A DNA stretch of 29,057 bases from Moniliophthora roreri (GCA_001466705.2 LATX02000048.1:1-29057), one strand, 5' to 3'. Counted from the stretch's first letter, positions 8,596-20,017 are shown. Numbers and translations are program-made. Notes: a model not told the origin generated them from the sequence alone.

Positions 8596-11500
8596 ATCAA
8601 ATAGCTCTCCTTCTGACTCCATTTGAAAATATTATACTTCCATGCCACTCTGCACAGTTCCTTCCTTCTCCATCTACTATCATCTGCTCTATGGACATGT
8701 AATATACTCCCATCTCTATGTTTAAAGTGTACATGTAAGCTCAGCTGTGCTAGTTTCTCATCATACAGCTTTGTCTTCCATTTTTCCATAATACAGGCAC
8801 CCTTCCAGTAGCCAACCATCTATTTCATTCTTCAATTTGACATTCAGTATCTTGAGTATCCCTCACCAATAATTTGTCATCCTCTGTTTCATATCTGTTT
8901 CTCAATAATATTCTCATATGTGTATCATTGAAGGCTTTTATTCTTCCTTCAAGTTGGGTATAGATTGAAAATATCGTTAAAGTGAAAATATTCCCTTTAG
9001 TATGCTTTTGATAGAGAAGTATTATGTGGTGTGGTTCCCAACAGGTTTCGGGATGCTCCTTTGTGTTCAGATTCACTGTTTATTTTCATACTAGCAGTGG
9101 TTGGGTACCCTTGTATGGCCTACCATCAACCATTACTCTGCTAATATTTTATATCCTTCTCTACTACTCGCTTTGACTAGCTGCTCAGGGTTCACACTAG
9201 TCCTCAATTCCCTTATCTATAACATTTTCAACTATAAAAGTGCAAAATAAAAGGTAAAAGTTATGCATATCACCGAAGCATGGTAAATACTCCCTCATAG
9301 ATGTACTAATAAGAAATATATACTTAACCAAGTAGTCCCATCACTCTAACACTCTTTTTATAGGGTATAAATGTTGTACAAATCATTCAGTCAACAATCA
9401 TGGAATAGCTCTTCAGGAGATGACTACTGTACAATGCAACTTCAGATTTGAATTCAGCAACCCAAAAAAGGATAGGGGGCAACTCTTGGGTATCTTATTA
9501 GCATCAGGTCCAATAGATGTCCAGAAACCCTCAAAAAACCACTTATATGTGAGTATCTTCACAGGCAGTGATCCAGACTTTGTGGTACCAGAAAAATCAG
9601 AAAAACATTATATTAATCAAAACCAACACATTAAACATCTTGAAGAGTATTAAGGACATTCCTTTTGGTTGCTATATGTAGCACTACCTAAGTATGCTGC
9701 TTGACTATGGGGTGGGTAGCTTCAGCATTAGGATTTCCCCACACATCCTGCCTGCCACTTTCCTGGCTTTTTTGCCATTTTTGGGTGCCTTTTAGCTGTT
9801 TTTTGCTCCAAAAAGCACCCAAAAAGAGGAAAAAAGCCAGAAAAGTGGCAGGCAGAGTGCATGGAGAAATCCTGATGAGTGACATATCAGCTATATACAA
9901 CAATGTTTTGGGAGTGCTTTGCAGTGCTTGAAAAGGGCTGGAAGATCCTGAGTGAGCTGGTGAATGATATAATACAGTTTTCTACAATGTTGCTGCATTT
10001 CTTTGCTCTCAATATCAAATTATCAAGCTCTTCAATGCCAATTCCTTTGCCTGGAGTGTTTAACTCAAGCTCCATGTTGAGTTAGCAGCATCCTTTTTGA
10101 GATCTGACATACATGCTTCCAGATGCTTACACAGCACTTACCCATTCTCTGACACAGAATAAAAATATATAAGCACTATCAGGCCAGAATCCACATATTT
10201 CCAGCACAGAATGATATCAGATACCAGCCTGAGTAACTAAGGATAGGGGCCTATACATTTTACTGTAATGGAGGTCAGTAACATTACTGACTGTTACTGA
10301 CACAAATTACCATAACAGTACTGTAACTGAAAGCAAACATCAAGCAACAGACAGTGAAATTCAGTGAATTAAAAGTTATTCAGAGTGTTAAGCACATAAC
10401 CTTGAGCAGGCACAGATGTCAGCATCACAGTCCATTAACAAGAATGTTTGATGGAATTGATCACCACCATCACTAAGCTTGAGACTTGCTGGAATCACTC
10501 AAATGCTGACTAAAAAACCCCATTTCACACTCCCTGTGCATTAAAAGGGCCTTTAAGATACCTTATCAAGTTCCCACAGTATTGTGTCACACTTCAATAC
10601 CATTTAAAGTGAATTAATTTGTCTCAGAGCAAAGGTTTTTGCAGAGTTTATTTGAGAGTCAGATTACTGCTCAAAGCAGCAGCAAAGAGGAGGCATTAGT
10701 TAGAGTAACAATTATATGAAAATGTTTGACAGAACTAATAGGATATGTAACCAGTCAGTAGAAGACAGTGACCAGAAAGTGGTGGTCAGTAACAGTATAC
10801 TAATGGGCAGTAACAGGTCAATAGCAGGTCAGTAACAGTGCAGTAATGGTGCAGTAATAGTCAGTTGAAGATGCTCAAAAACCTATACCTCTACTATGAG
10901 AACATAAGGCCTATGGTGCCAAAATATTCCAAAAAGGGTATATGAGTTCTTGATTCTCAGTTTTGTTTTGTGAGTTGATTCAGCATGGTTCACTGTTACC
11001 ACAATGTTAAGAATAATTCTCAGCATCTTGCTCAGTAGTTCAGAGATAAATGCCTTCAAAACAATTTCTCAGATTGAGATTGATATTTGTATCTGTAAAA
11101 TATTCTCTTGGGTATATGGTTTTATTAGTCACTTTGAAAGCAAAAACTGGTATAGGGTTCAACCAGAAACTGCCCAAAGAACAAACTTCTTCTAAGTGAG
11201 AACAAAGATACTTCTTGTACCTAAATATAGCCCTCTTAGCTATGTTCTGCAATGATTCTCAAGAGGACAAACCTTCTAGACACTGCTAGCCTGAAACCCT
11301 CTCTGATTCATGTCAAAACACCAGCCTATGCTGATGCATGTCAGCTATTCTCTTGGTAAACTGATACAATGTTCTTCTTATCAGAGAACATGCCTCTTGC
11401 ATTAAAAACTAAGGCCCCACTTGGGAACCTGAGTCAACTCACTCTGGGTCAGATTTGGCAGGAGATGAGTTGTGTCCCAGCCCATGTGAGGTTAGCAGAA

Positions 11501-11627
11501 AAGCTCAACCCCATACTAAGACTATACATGCAATTGATGTGACAAGGTTGTGACACAATTAGCCTGGCAAGTTGAGGGTTAAACAGACTTCTTGGCAAAT
11601 GTCAATCCAACCCACAACCTAACCCAG
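8596..11627. repeat. 3.25-kb duplicated segment, right copy
   Basis: Second copy of 5341-8594, shorter by the 222 bases lost from the MITE. It contains the 3' end of LTR-A (8596-9272), the spacer (9273-10865), the foldback (9748-9855) and LTR-A with the short MITE. Features in this copy should not be counted as extra genomic copies until the join is confirmed. Confidence 0.85.
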
Positions 11628-11968
11628 GGTGAGTTGACTTGGGTTCCCAAGTGGGGCCTAAGCTCTTCCTAGCTTTTATTTAGATCTCTGGTTTGAAGTA
11701 CAATCTCAGGTCTCAACTAGCCTGTGCCTCTTGCACAACTAAATAAGCTAGAGCCTGAAGTGGTTGAAAAATACTGATTGCTGGTAGCTCTTCTACCTGA
11801 ACAACAACATCATACACTCTGGTAATCAGTGGGCAGTATCTCTCCTGCTTTCCACCTATAAAACACATCCCCTTATATACCCTACAACATAAATAATCTA
11901 ATATATCTGTCACACATACAAATAAAACTGAGTCAGGTGCTAAATATTATATAAACTGAGCTGTGTTT
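10866..11968 (+). mobile_element. LTR-A, copy 5 (5' two thirds, with MITE)
   Basis: Duplicate of copy 4 that reads through the MITE and continues in LTR-A sequence (CTCTTCCTAGCTTTTATTTA onwards) until the N at 11969. The uninterrupted target is visible in copy 3 at about 4909-4920 (AAACTAAGCTGTTCC). Confidence 0.8.
11414..11657. mobile_element. MITE, short form, complete
   Basis: 244-bp element starting GCCCCACTTGGG and ending CCCAAGTGGGGC. The outer 36 bases at each end are inverted copies with three mismatches. CTAAG flanks both sides (11409-11413 and 11658-11662), and the empty site in LTR-A copy 3 has one CTAAG, proving a 5-bp target duplication. It is the long form minus 222 internal bases, with CA at the break. 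Confidence 0.9.
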
Positions 11969-11969
11969 N
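11969..11969. other. Assembly join (single N)
   Basis: LTR-A sequence stops at GCTGTGTTT and after the N a gag reading frame begins, although in the other LTR-A copies the same spot continues as LTR. The two sides may not be neighbours in the genome. Confidence 0.6.
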
Positions 11970-12186
11970 GGAATACATGGCAAGAGGGCTATGTTTCAGA
12001 TGCAGAAAAGGAGGTCACAGGATTAAGGATTGCCTAGATGCTCCGAAGAAGGAAGAGAAGAAGAAGGAAGAACTGAAGAAGCTTTCGAAGGAGGAGAGGT
12101 TTGCTAAGATTAAGGCCCTGGTTAACGACCAAACGGAGGAAGAAAAGAATTTGTTGATTGATCTTATGGAACTGGAGGGTTTTTGA
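11970..12186 (+). pseudogene. LTR-retrotransposon gag C-terminus, 5' cut by N
   Basis: The open frame enters from the N as EYMARGLCFRCRKGGHRIKDC and contains a perfect CX2CX4HX4C zinc knuckle (RNA binding in the gag particle). A lysine/glutamate-rich coiled-coil-like stretch (KKEEKKKEELKKL) and an acidic end LLIDLMELEGF follow, ending in TGA at 12184-12186. This is the usual end of gag in basidiomycete Ty3/gypsy elements. No pol follows, and the N-terminal capsid part is missing because of the gap. It belongs to a different element from the gag at 483-1001, as the knuckle and tail differ. The piece itself is intact. Confidence 0.7.
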
Positions 12187-12568
12187 AGCAGCGGAGGTAT
12201 ACATTTTATAACCAACCAACAAACCACTCATTTTAAAACCTATACTTTGTGACTCTTGAGTGCAATACTTGAGTCATCCTAACTAGAGTCTTTAGACTCT
12301 ACAATCTTATACCAACCTAAGCTGGTCAATTGAAAGTATAAAGGGTTTTGTCCCCTTTTTCACCCTGAATTACACTTGAGATAGACTTAGTCTCCTAGTA
12401 GACTTATACAGTGCTTTATCACTCATAGAAGCCTCTATTGGTGTGTTGTGTGTGTGTGTGTGTGTGGGTTTAGTAGCAGCTCATAGTTGCAGAAGACCTT
12501 GTTAGAGTGCATTTTTAGAGTGAAGATAGCATGTAGCAGTTCTTCATAGAAGATAGAGTAACTGCCTC
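12187..12568. other. Non-coding stretch after gag, with a TG microsatellite
   Basis: No open frame with recognisable content. A (TG)n tract with one interruption lies at 12441-12467. The stretch could be the 3' untranslated part or LTR of the gag element upstream. Confidence 0.4.
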
Positions 12569-13526
12569 TTCAGCATGGTTCACTGTTACCGCAACATTAA
12601 GAATAATTCTCAATGTCTTGCTTGGTATCAAAGAGATGAATGCCTTCAAAACAACTTTTCAGATTGAGATTGGTGTTCATTTTGTATAATATTTATTGGT
12701 TTTGCAGTTTTATTAATCACTTCAAAGCAAATACTGGTATAGATTCTGACCAGAAACTGTCCAAAGAATAAACTTCTTCTAAGTGAGAACAAAGGTACCT
12801 CTTGTACCTGAATATAGCCCTCTTAGCTATGTTCTGCAATGATTCTCAAGAGGACAAATCTTCTAGACACTGCTAGCCTGAAACCCTCTCTGATTTATGT
12901 TGAAACACCAGACTATACTGATGCATGTCAGCTACCCTCTTAGTAGACTGATACAATGTTTCTCTTATCAGAAAACACACCTCTTGTGTTAAAAACTAAG
13001 CTCTTCCTAGCTTTTATTTATATCTCTGGTTTGGATTACAATCTCAGGTCTCAACTAGCCTGTGCCTCTTGCACAACTAAATAAGCTAGGGCCTGAAGTG
13101 GTTGAAAAATACTGATTGCCAGTAGCTCTTCTACCTGAACAACAATGTCATACACTCTGGTAATTGGTGGGCAGTATCTCTCCTGCTTTCCACCTATAAA
13201 ACACATCCCCTTATATACCCTACAACATAAATAATCTAATATATCTGTCACACATACAAATAAAACTGAGTCAGGTGCTAAATATTATATAAACTGAGCT
13301 GTGTTTGGTGATTTCTCTGTCACAGTGTCCAATTGTAGTCAGGCTTTGTAGCCATAATCTCTTTTATTCTTTTTCTATGATGATTGTCCAGTCTCCTGAC
13401 ACTAATCGTTTGCAATTTTCTCTATCAAACAGCTCTCCTTCCAACTCCATTTGAAAATATTATATTTCTATGCCACTCTGCATGGTTCCTTCCTTCTCTG
13501 TCTATTGTCATCTGCTCTGTGGATGC
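12569..13526 (+). mobile_element. LTR-A, copy 6 (both ends missing)
   Basis: Starts inside LTR-A at TTCAGCATGGTTCACTG, lacking the first 130 or so bases, and ends at about CTCTGTGGATGC where inverted repeat C begins. The internal order matches copy 3, without a MITE. Confidence 0.75.
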
Positions 13527-13528
13527 AT

Positions 13529-13820
13529 TAATTTGTCTAAGATAAGACTAGTGGAAAACTACCCAAAAGATAACCTCCAAAAGTCTAACTCAGGTTGTTG
13601 TGCAAGTGTGGATCAACATGATCAGAGTTACTGCACTTAGAATGCCAACAAAACTCTTAGCTAGGTTGATTTTCTCTTATTGAAGCAATCTACTTCAAAG
13701 TGTTCACCTCCAGAGGAGTATATATGGGTTTTAAAAGAGCTTATATCCAAACACACAAACACACACACAAGAACACAGTGCACAAAGCACAAAACACAAG
13801 AGCTACAGTCCCACCAAAAG
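13529..13820 (-). repeat. Repeat family C, inverted copy
   Basis: Reverse complement of about 4135 down to 4061 joined with the 3734-4060 unit, ending at CCACCAAAAG. It sits between LTR-A copy 6 and repeat B copy 2, whereas at 2045-4143 C follows B in the other orientation. 13821-13901 shows no feature. Confidence 0.65.
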
Positions 13821-13901
13821 TGTGATGCCACAATGACCCTTGTCACAGTGAGTAGAACCCTCTGCACTCAAGTCAGGAAAAGGATAAGGAAAGGGATGAT
13901 C

Positions 13902-14362
13902 TGATAATATGTCGAACCTAGAAAAGACCCACTTTTATTCATTTTACACTATTTCTGAATTGGAACACTTTAATATGACATGAGATAATGGGTAATAAGG
14001 ACTAGAGTAAGCCCAGTCTGCTAGTCATTTCCTTAGAGAAGCTGTGGTACCTTAGAAAGTGTGAAGAGCTATATGATACACTATACAGAGGTGTCTAAGC
14101 TGTACTTTCTAACCTATCTAAGTATCAGATCCAAAGTGGATCACTCCTGAAACCTGTAGGGAATCTAACTATGGCCCAATGAATGCATTGGCTAGTTAAC
14201 CAAGCTCTCAAAGTGCTATCAATAGGATTTTAACTTCTACTTTACTTTTCTATGACATCTGCAAAGTGCAAGCTGCAGTCAAACAGTACAGAGGTATTTA
14301 GAGGAGACATCAAAACAGAAAGATGACTTAGAACAGGAATGATCATAGAATGATCCTCCTCC
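13902..14362. repeat. Repeat family B, copy 2 (cut by N)
   Basis: Matches 2045-2505 and begins TGATAATATG, close to the TGATATG that ends reverse-strand LTR-A. It stops at the N at 14363. Confidence 0.65.
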
Positions 14363-14363
14363 N
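14363..14363. other. Assembly join (single N)
   Basis: Repeat B stops here and the 3' end of an LTR-A copy starts without its 5' part. Probably a collapsed gap. Confidence 0.55.
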
Positions 14364-14630
14364 GGTGTGTTTCCCTACAGGTTTCAGGATGCTTCTCTGT
14401 GTTCAGATTTGCTGTTTATTTTCATACTAGCAGTGGTCTGGTACCCTTGTATGGCCTACCATCAACCATTACTCTGCTAATATTTTGTATCCTTCTCTAC
14501 TACTCACTTTGACTAGCTGCTCAGGGCTCACACTAGTCCTCAATTCCCTTATATCTTTCATTTTCAACTATAAAAGTGCAAAATATTCTCTATTTGCATG
14601 TGAAATAAAAGGTAAAAGTTATGCATATCA
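14364..14630 (+). mobile_element. LTR-A, copy 7 (3' end)
   Basis: Last 267 bp of LTR-A, including GCAAAATATTCTCTATTTGC, which copy 3 lacks but the copy at 22320-24003 has. It ends ATGCATATCA at 14630 and abuts the Plavaka transposase remnant, so the LTR was inserted into that gene or its upstream exon. Confidence 0.75.
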
Positions 14631-15810
14631 ATGTTCTGATCCTTTCTTCTTCAATCAAGGTATGTTACAGTTATGTATGTATCCAGCTTCATCCTAATAC
14701 TAGAACTTGCTAGAAATATGATAATATTCCAAAGTGCCACAGAGACCTTGAAGGGAAGTCATGGGACTTCATCAAAATCCATTGGTTCCAGAATCTGTTT
14801 GATGACATCCAATGGAAGGGCGTGCTTTGGAACTACAGCACCAAACCAAATGAAAAAATGCATGGCCCAATTTGGAAGATTTATCTGTGGCAAACTAATT
14901 TCAAGAATACATCAGAGCAGGCATGTCATATAATGACTAGCTTTACAACAGACAGCTAATGCACACTCTCTTAGATTACTCGCAAAAATCACCAGTTCAT
15001 CATTGCAGACCTCATCCGTGATGACATTGATGAACTTGATGACTATTACAAGTGCCTCATGGCTGATGATAGTGATGGCAAGGAACCTCTAACAGATACT
15101 GAGAGTGTTGCATCATTAGGTGGCCTCCACTTTACAATTGGATCTAAACTCAAATTAGCATCATTCAAGTCATTTGCACTCACCAATTCCCTCTCACAAC
15201 AAGAGGTTGATCAGTTCTGTATTGATCTTGCCAACTTTATATCAAATGCCCTGCAAGCTAATGGTATTCCACTGCCAAATAACAGATGGATACAATATAC
15301 TGGAGATTTGGAGGTATAGCTTGATAATATACACATCAATCACACTATTAATCACATAGATTCTAGATAACCCAGTTCCAGTACCTTAAGGTGAACTATG
15401 AGTCATATGAAACATGGCAGCTTGTGACAGATCATTTACACTGCAATCCCAATTTCAATTGCTCACCACATTATGACTATTGCATTTTTAATGCAGGAGA
15501 TTAGCATGTCTTCACTCAGCTAAAGTATCTCTTTACCTGTTCAGCTGGACAACACCAGTATCCAGTTGCATATGTTCAAACCTACAAAGTTGTTGCTCCA
15601 TCTCACCGATCACAGATTGACAAAGAACTTGGGCTTTTACGACTTTGGCTTGATGAAAAGTGCTTTATTTCTGTTCATTCTATCATTCAGGAGGCATTTG
15701 TGGTGGAGGCATCAGAAGATCCTCTAGGTCATGACCAGCTAGTTGTAGACATGTTAGATTTAGATATGTTTCTTCAGGTGAAGAAACACTGGCCTAGTTA
15801 CATGTTATAG
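14631..15810 (+). pseudogene. Plavaka-type transposase, C-terminal part
   Basis: Joined exons at about 14714-14884, 14936-15316 and 15368-15810 give one protein frame. It carries YDNIPKCHRDLEG, TKPNEKMHGP and the following QTNFKNTSEQ, then an acidic linker, the GSKLKL segment, the NGIPLPN segment, and FTCSAGQQHQYPVAYVQTY followed by GLLRLW and a last VVDMLDLDMFLQV block. This order is that of the C-terminal third of Plavaka transposases (CACTA-related, described in Agaricomycetes), which catalyse cut-and-paste transposition. The catalytic domain lies further upstream and is missing because an LTR and an N replace it. One TAG (15502-15504) interrupts the frame, possibly from CAG, and the first intron has GC instead of GT. 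The frame ends at TAG 15808-15810. Family recognition is from memory of motif order. Confidence 0.65.
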
Positions 15811-16021
15811 CAGATAGGTCATTTTACACAACATGTTGAGAAGAATCACTAAATGTTTTCTCATTCAGGATACCAAATTTGTGTCTGCGTACTACTGCTT
15901 GATGTAATACTTGTCACCCAGATTGTCAAATTCTAACTGCACATTTCTTTGATTGCATGGCTGAGTGGTACATCTCATTTTCTATAAGTATGCATGATAT
16001 CAAGTGTGTCTGTTTATCTCT

Positions 16022-17350
16022 ATGGCAAATCCTTCATCTCAAGGTGGCAGCTCTGACTCAGACAACAACAATGTTCCCACTATCACTTTCACATTATTCA
16101 CAAATCCCTGGTGGTAAGCTCACAAATGCTGATGCACGAAAAGTATGTTTATCTCTGACTTCATGCACACCTATTCAAATATGTTTTCATTTTCTACAGT
16201 GTATTGCTGAGCTCCAGAGTCAGATCAACATCTTGCACACTCAAGAGCAAGAGCTACATCAGGTTATCACTGATTTGAAGGTCGAGGTTATGATCAGCAA
16301 GAAGGGACAACACAGGTGAAAGAAGCAGGCAGACATAGACCCTAGGTTTAACTATGATACTGTTGTGCTTCTTGGCAAGAAGTATTCAGTGATGATTGCT
16401 CCTTGGGTTGATTGTCACATCTTCAGTCAGTGGCCTGATGTCAATGGTCCATGTCCTGATGCTCCTGAACAGTTTGACACTGATGCTAACTTCTTGAAGG
16501 GTGCCGTTATTGAGTTTCATGAGTACCTTGGTAGTCCTGAGCTGTATAAGTTGGCAGTAGAGTATCCCACATTCAAGAATGCAGTAAGTTATGATATGAT
16601 TGATCAACATTGCTAATACTAACTGTTCTGGCATTTAGTTCCAGAAGCAGACAAATGCCGAACATGCCACAGCCCTCAATAGTACTCATGAGATGGTGCC
16701 AGTTATCTTTGATGATCTTAATATTCCCACCACACTTTGGGCAGCAGCAGCCAAAGTGAGGTCACAGTGAAGGTCATGAGGAACTTGCTTCCACACAAGC
16801 CCAAGAGCCATTTCTCCCCAATCTTTTATCCAAACCAGCAAGAAAATCCAGGCTACCTCTTCAAGAATAAATGTCAGCCAAGAGTGAGTGTGAATGTTGT
16901 CTCTCAGTCTTGTATAGCAAAATTAAAGCATGTTTTTTTTTTAGGTTATTTGGAATATTCTTTTTGAAAATTCATCATTGCACAGTGAAACCATTTAAAG
17001 CCACTCCATCATGCCTTGGTGTTCTCTGAAATGTTCAAGAGGTCAATTTGTCTTGTATTGCATTCTCAGCCATAATGGTAAGCCAAACCCCTTTAACCTC
17101 ACACATGTTCACAAGCTTAACCTTTAATTCAGGTACAGGTTCTATTGGCTAATGATGAGTGCTGGATTAAAACAGGACAACAATCGGGAATCAATTATTA
17201 TGAGAACTTCCATCAATTCAGAAAGATGATTGACACCCAACTTGCAGATCACTCAAAGTGGGCTCGTATGCTACTTAATGGACTCTTAATTTTGCTGCTG
17301 ATAATCACCAGGGAGGGTCCCAACCCCAGGCCTTTGATAAGTGCCTATAA
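16022..17350 (+). pseudogene. Expanded basidiomycete protein family, unknown function
   Basis: Starts at ATG 16022 (MANPSSQGGSSDSD), 211 bp after the transposase and on the same strand. Exons are about 16022-16142, 16200-16583, 16639-16883, 16945-17077 and from 17133, all with GT/AG introns of 55-61 bp. Visible parts: a short coiled coil (IAELQSQINILHTQEQELHQ), a basic patch, then LLGKKYSVMIAPWV, FHEYLGSPELYKL, a helical middle, FSPIFYPNQQENPGYLF, and a C-terminal VQVLLANDECW with an ISYLQ-like INYYENF segment. I recall this order from a large, uncharacterised basidiomycete family often found near transposons. It is broken: frameshifts at about 16080-16110, 16760, 16995 and 17280, and TGA at 16317-16319 and 17027-17029, both where arginine is expected. 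A role as partner of Plavaka is only inference. Confidence 0.55.
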
Positions 17351-18540
17351 GATTGGTACCAAGATATCATATAATAAAGATACTCATATTATCTTGGCTG
17401 ATAAGTATTGTTTCTCTTATTGGCCTTATCAGCCACTATCACCTCTTATCATTTAATTTTAAAAGTTCTGACACAGCACACTGTTATTGTACCTTAAGCC
17501 ATTTGCAGATTTGGTGCATGGGATGCATCATTACTGCTCAGCCACACTGGCAGCATTCATACATTATAGAACATCAGGGTAAGTTTATTGAGAATATTTC
17601 AGATAAAATAAATCACTAATACAAGACAAAATAACAATATATTACTAACTATGCATATAATTATGAATGAAAGGTACTCTCAATGTATATAGAGCCAAAT
17701 TGAAACTCACTTCTCTGCTATTATTTCCCCTTCAGATACAACTCTCTATGACTATCCAGTCTCTCAAATCATATATATTGCCTCTAGTTATGTCATAATG
17801 CAGAATTGGAGAGGATTGATGGTCCATGAAAAAAAGTCATGGAAGTAGTTTACTGATAATCTCATTATGGGACCACTACCTGTCAGCACCTGTCTTATCA
17901 CTCCTGATAATCGCCTCATAAGCAGCTGGCTCTTATAACCTGGAATTGAAATCTCTGACATTGTGAGGGGCATTCCAAAAATCATGCTGAACCTGAAAAC
18001 TGTCAGTTCAATAGAGTGTTAAAGTTACAGTACAGGATTAAAATTTAGTATCAATAGTGTAAACTTGTTTCAATGCAGAAGACAAGGCACTAGGATCCTG
18101 ATGAACCATTGAATCTGTCACATTACAAGTGTAGCAACGCTAACTTAACCACTGCGACAGATAATATCCCTTGCAGATAGTTTCCAAGTTCAAGTTAGAG
18201 TTCATTCAGTGGATACTGAAGTTCAGAGTTCCTTCGTTTGTTGGCTATGGCACAAGTAGATTAAACCAGGTCAAGCTGGAGAACCAGTGTCTCTGCTTGA
18301 GCACTTAAATAATACATCCAATAACTACTAATACAATCTATGTAAGCAGTAATATTGGTAATATAGATAATAAGGCATGTGTAATGTCTGCCTTCATTGG
18401 CATATGAGTAACATACTATTACAACGTGAGAAAGGAGAAGGGGGCAGGGAAGGTGAACGTGTCCGATCAAAGAGGAAGCATAGGTGACAGGTAGAAAAAG
18501 TGTAACATTACCCCCCTGTCAAGAGCAAAACTCCATATTG
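17351..18540. other. Unassigned stretch with coding-like traces
   Basis: One plus-strand frame from about 17734 to 17988 has protein-like runs (YDYPVSQIIYIASSYVIMQ, then LTDNLIMGPLPVS-like and ISDIVRGIPKIML) with two stops, and another at 18188-18240 reads KFKLEFIQWILKFRVPSF. They may be remnants of a further gene with introns, but I cannot assign a family. 18250-18540 shows nothing recognisable. Confidence 0.25.
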
Positions 18541-19888
18541 CCTATCTAAGATTCTCCATCACCATACAACTCCATGTTGTAGTCTTCCAAAGTATCCAGC
18601 ATGTCATCAATGTCTCTTACCATTGGCATGGCTGGGGCATCAAACGTTGGCTGCCACCCAGTCGCTACCCGTTCATCAACGGAAAGTAGCCCCGTAAACC
18701 TTTGCACCTTCTATGGGTCTGCTTCTACAAACAGGAACTCGGCATCCCATCCTTTGTCCACCTCTGATCCTTCAGCATTCTCCTCCAAGATTGTCATAAG
18801 GTTCATTGTCATAACCACGATCATCTGACAGAGAGTCTGGACTTGAACCAGGCCTTCTGTGTGCAATGCGGCAAGACCTTCGTTGGTCAGGGCAGTGTCC
18901 AGACATATGACCAGGCTGAGTTTTGAAGCATCTGCGACACATGTACTGTGGGCAATGTTGGGTAAGATGGTGTTCCAATCTGCACACAGGGCAGAGATGC
19001 AGTCAATGAGCTGTGTCATTGGGGTCAGGATTGGAGTCAGAGGCCTCAAGCTCATTGTTGGTAGGGCATTGTCATTTGAGAGGATTCAGTTTTCCCTGTC
19101 CTTGTCCTTGCCCTCTCGTTCCTCAAATAGGGCCTCCCCTCTGACCACAGGGATGATGTCAGTTTCAGAGTGGAATTGAGGCTTCAGGCGTCTGAAGACC
19201 TTGGGAGTTGGCGGTGCTTGGAGGTGTGGACTCGATGGGGGCAATGCTATCAACTGGCTCGACCTTAGGTTTGATGTTGGGAGAGGGAGTGGGCTCAGGA
19301 TAAATGAGGACGTCATCGGCTGAGGGTTTGGCAGTCTCACTGGGAGCAGCGGCAAGTCGTCCCTTGAGGGTTCGAGATTTGGAAGTGAGTCGGGAGATGA
19401 GGCTCCTGGAGTCATCGATATCAGGGTGGGGTACCCATTTCCATTGGTTCATTGTCTGAGATGGTCAAGGAGGCTGAAGGAGAGGGGATCAGGGTATTCT
19501 GACATCACTCTGGGATTGTAACAGGCCCTGCAAGTCCTATGTAGTAATTGCATGCAAATAGGACCTGATTTGCGATCTCCAAGCTGCAACTTTCAATGAT
19601 TTTCTTGAATAGCTTTTGTTGGAACCTGAGGAAAAAGAGGCTTTTGATGCAGGGTTCCAGTTGGTTGTGTTGATCAGTAGCTGCCTGGATCTGGTCATTG
19701 TATTGTTCGGTATTGAAGAGGTGAAGGAGTTGGTAGGGGTTTGGTTGGAGACTGTGCTAATAGGTGATGTTTTCACCATATCATCCATCTCCAGGTACAG
19801 TAGGAACTGGGCTCTGGCCTCTGGATGGCTGGCTACCAGAAGAAGAAGAAGAAGAAGAAGAAGAAGAAGAGGCAGCTGCATTCGACAT
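18541..19888 (-). pseudogene. LTR-retrotransposon gag-like protein, decayed
   Basis: On the minus strand the frame starts at ATG 19888 with MSNAAA, a serine run coded by a (TCT)n tract (19838-19871), a proline-rich stretch, then helical sequence (CIKSLFFLRFQQKLFKKI). It shifts frame near 19440 into KWVPHPDIDDSRSLISRL and a proline-rich linker, and near 18960 has CRRCFKTQPGHMSGHC, a zinc-knuckle-like motif (CX2CX6HX4C), ending EPYDNLGGEC. An overlapping frame then carries GWDAEFLFVEADP, LLSVDERVATGWQPTFD and DIDDMLDTLEDYNMELY. Early stops are TGA (19781-19783), TAG (19757-19759) and TGA (19505-19507). A poly-Ser start, Pro-rich linker and knuckle suit gag, and a possible primer-binding site lies 130 bp upstream. 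No reverse transcriptase follows. Order of the last frames is uncertain. Confidence 0.5.
19838..19871. repeat. (AGA)n microsatellite, codes poly-Ser on the minus strand
   Basis: About eleven AGA units. On the minus strand it reads TCT and gives the serine run at residues 7-17 of the gag-like protein. The plus-strand frame through it (poly-Arg) has no other support. Confidence 0.85.
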
Positions 19889-20017
19889 TTTACTAGTTAA
19901 GGGTGGGGATGGGATCCTTCAGCTTCAGTCTATGCCTCTTTATATAATCTTTGTAGAGGTCTAGACAGTTGACCATTCTTTCCGTTTTGATCCATCAGTT
20001 ATGTGATGAATTGTAAC

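Noticed and set aside
12015..12231. Minus-strand Ser/Phe/Leu-rich frames of 65-70 residues
   Set aside because: They are complements of the Lys/Glu-rich gag tail and have no recognisable domain.
19616..19900. Plus-strand frame with a poly-Arg end
   Set aside because: It is the shadow of the microsatellite and gag-like gene on the minus strand, with no motif of its own.
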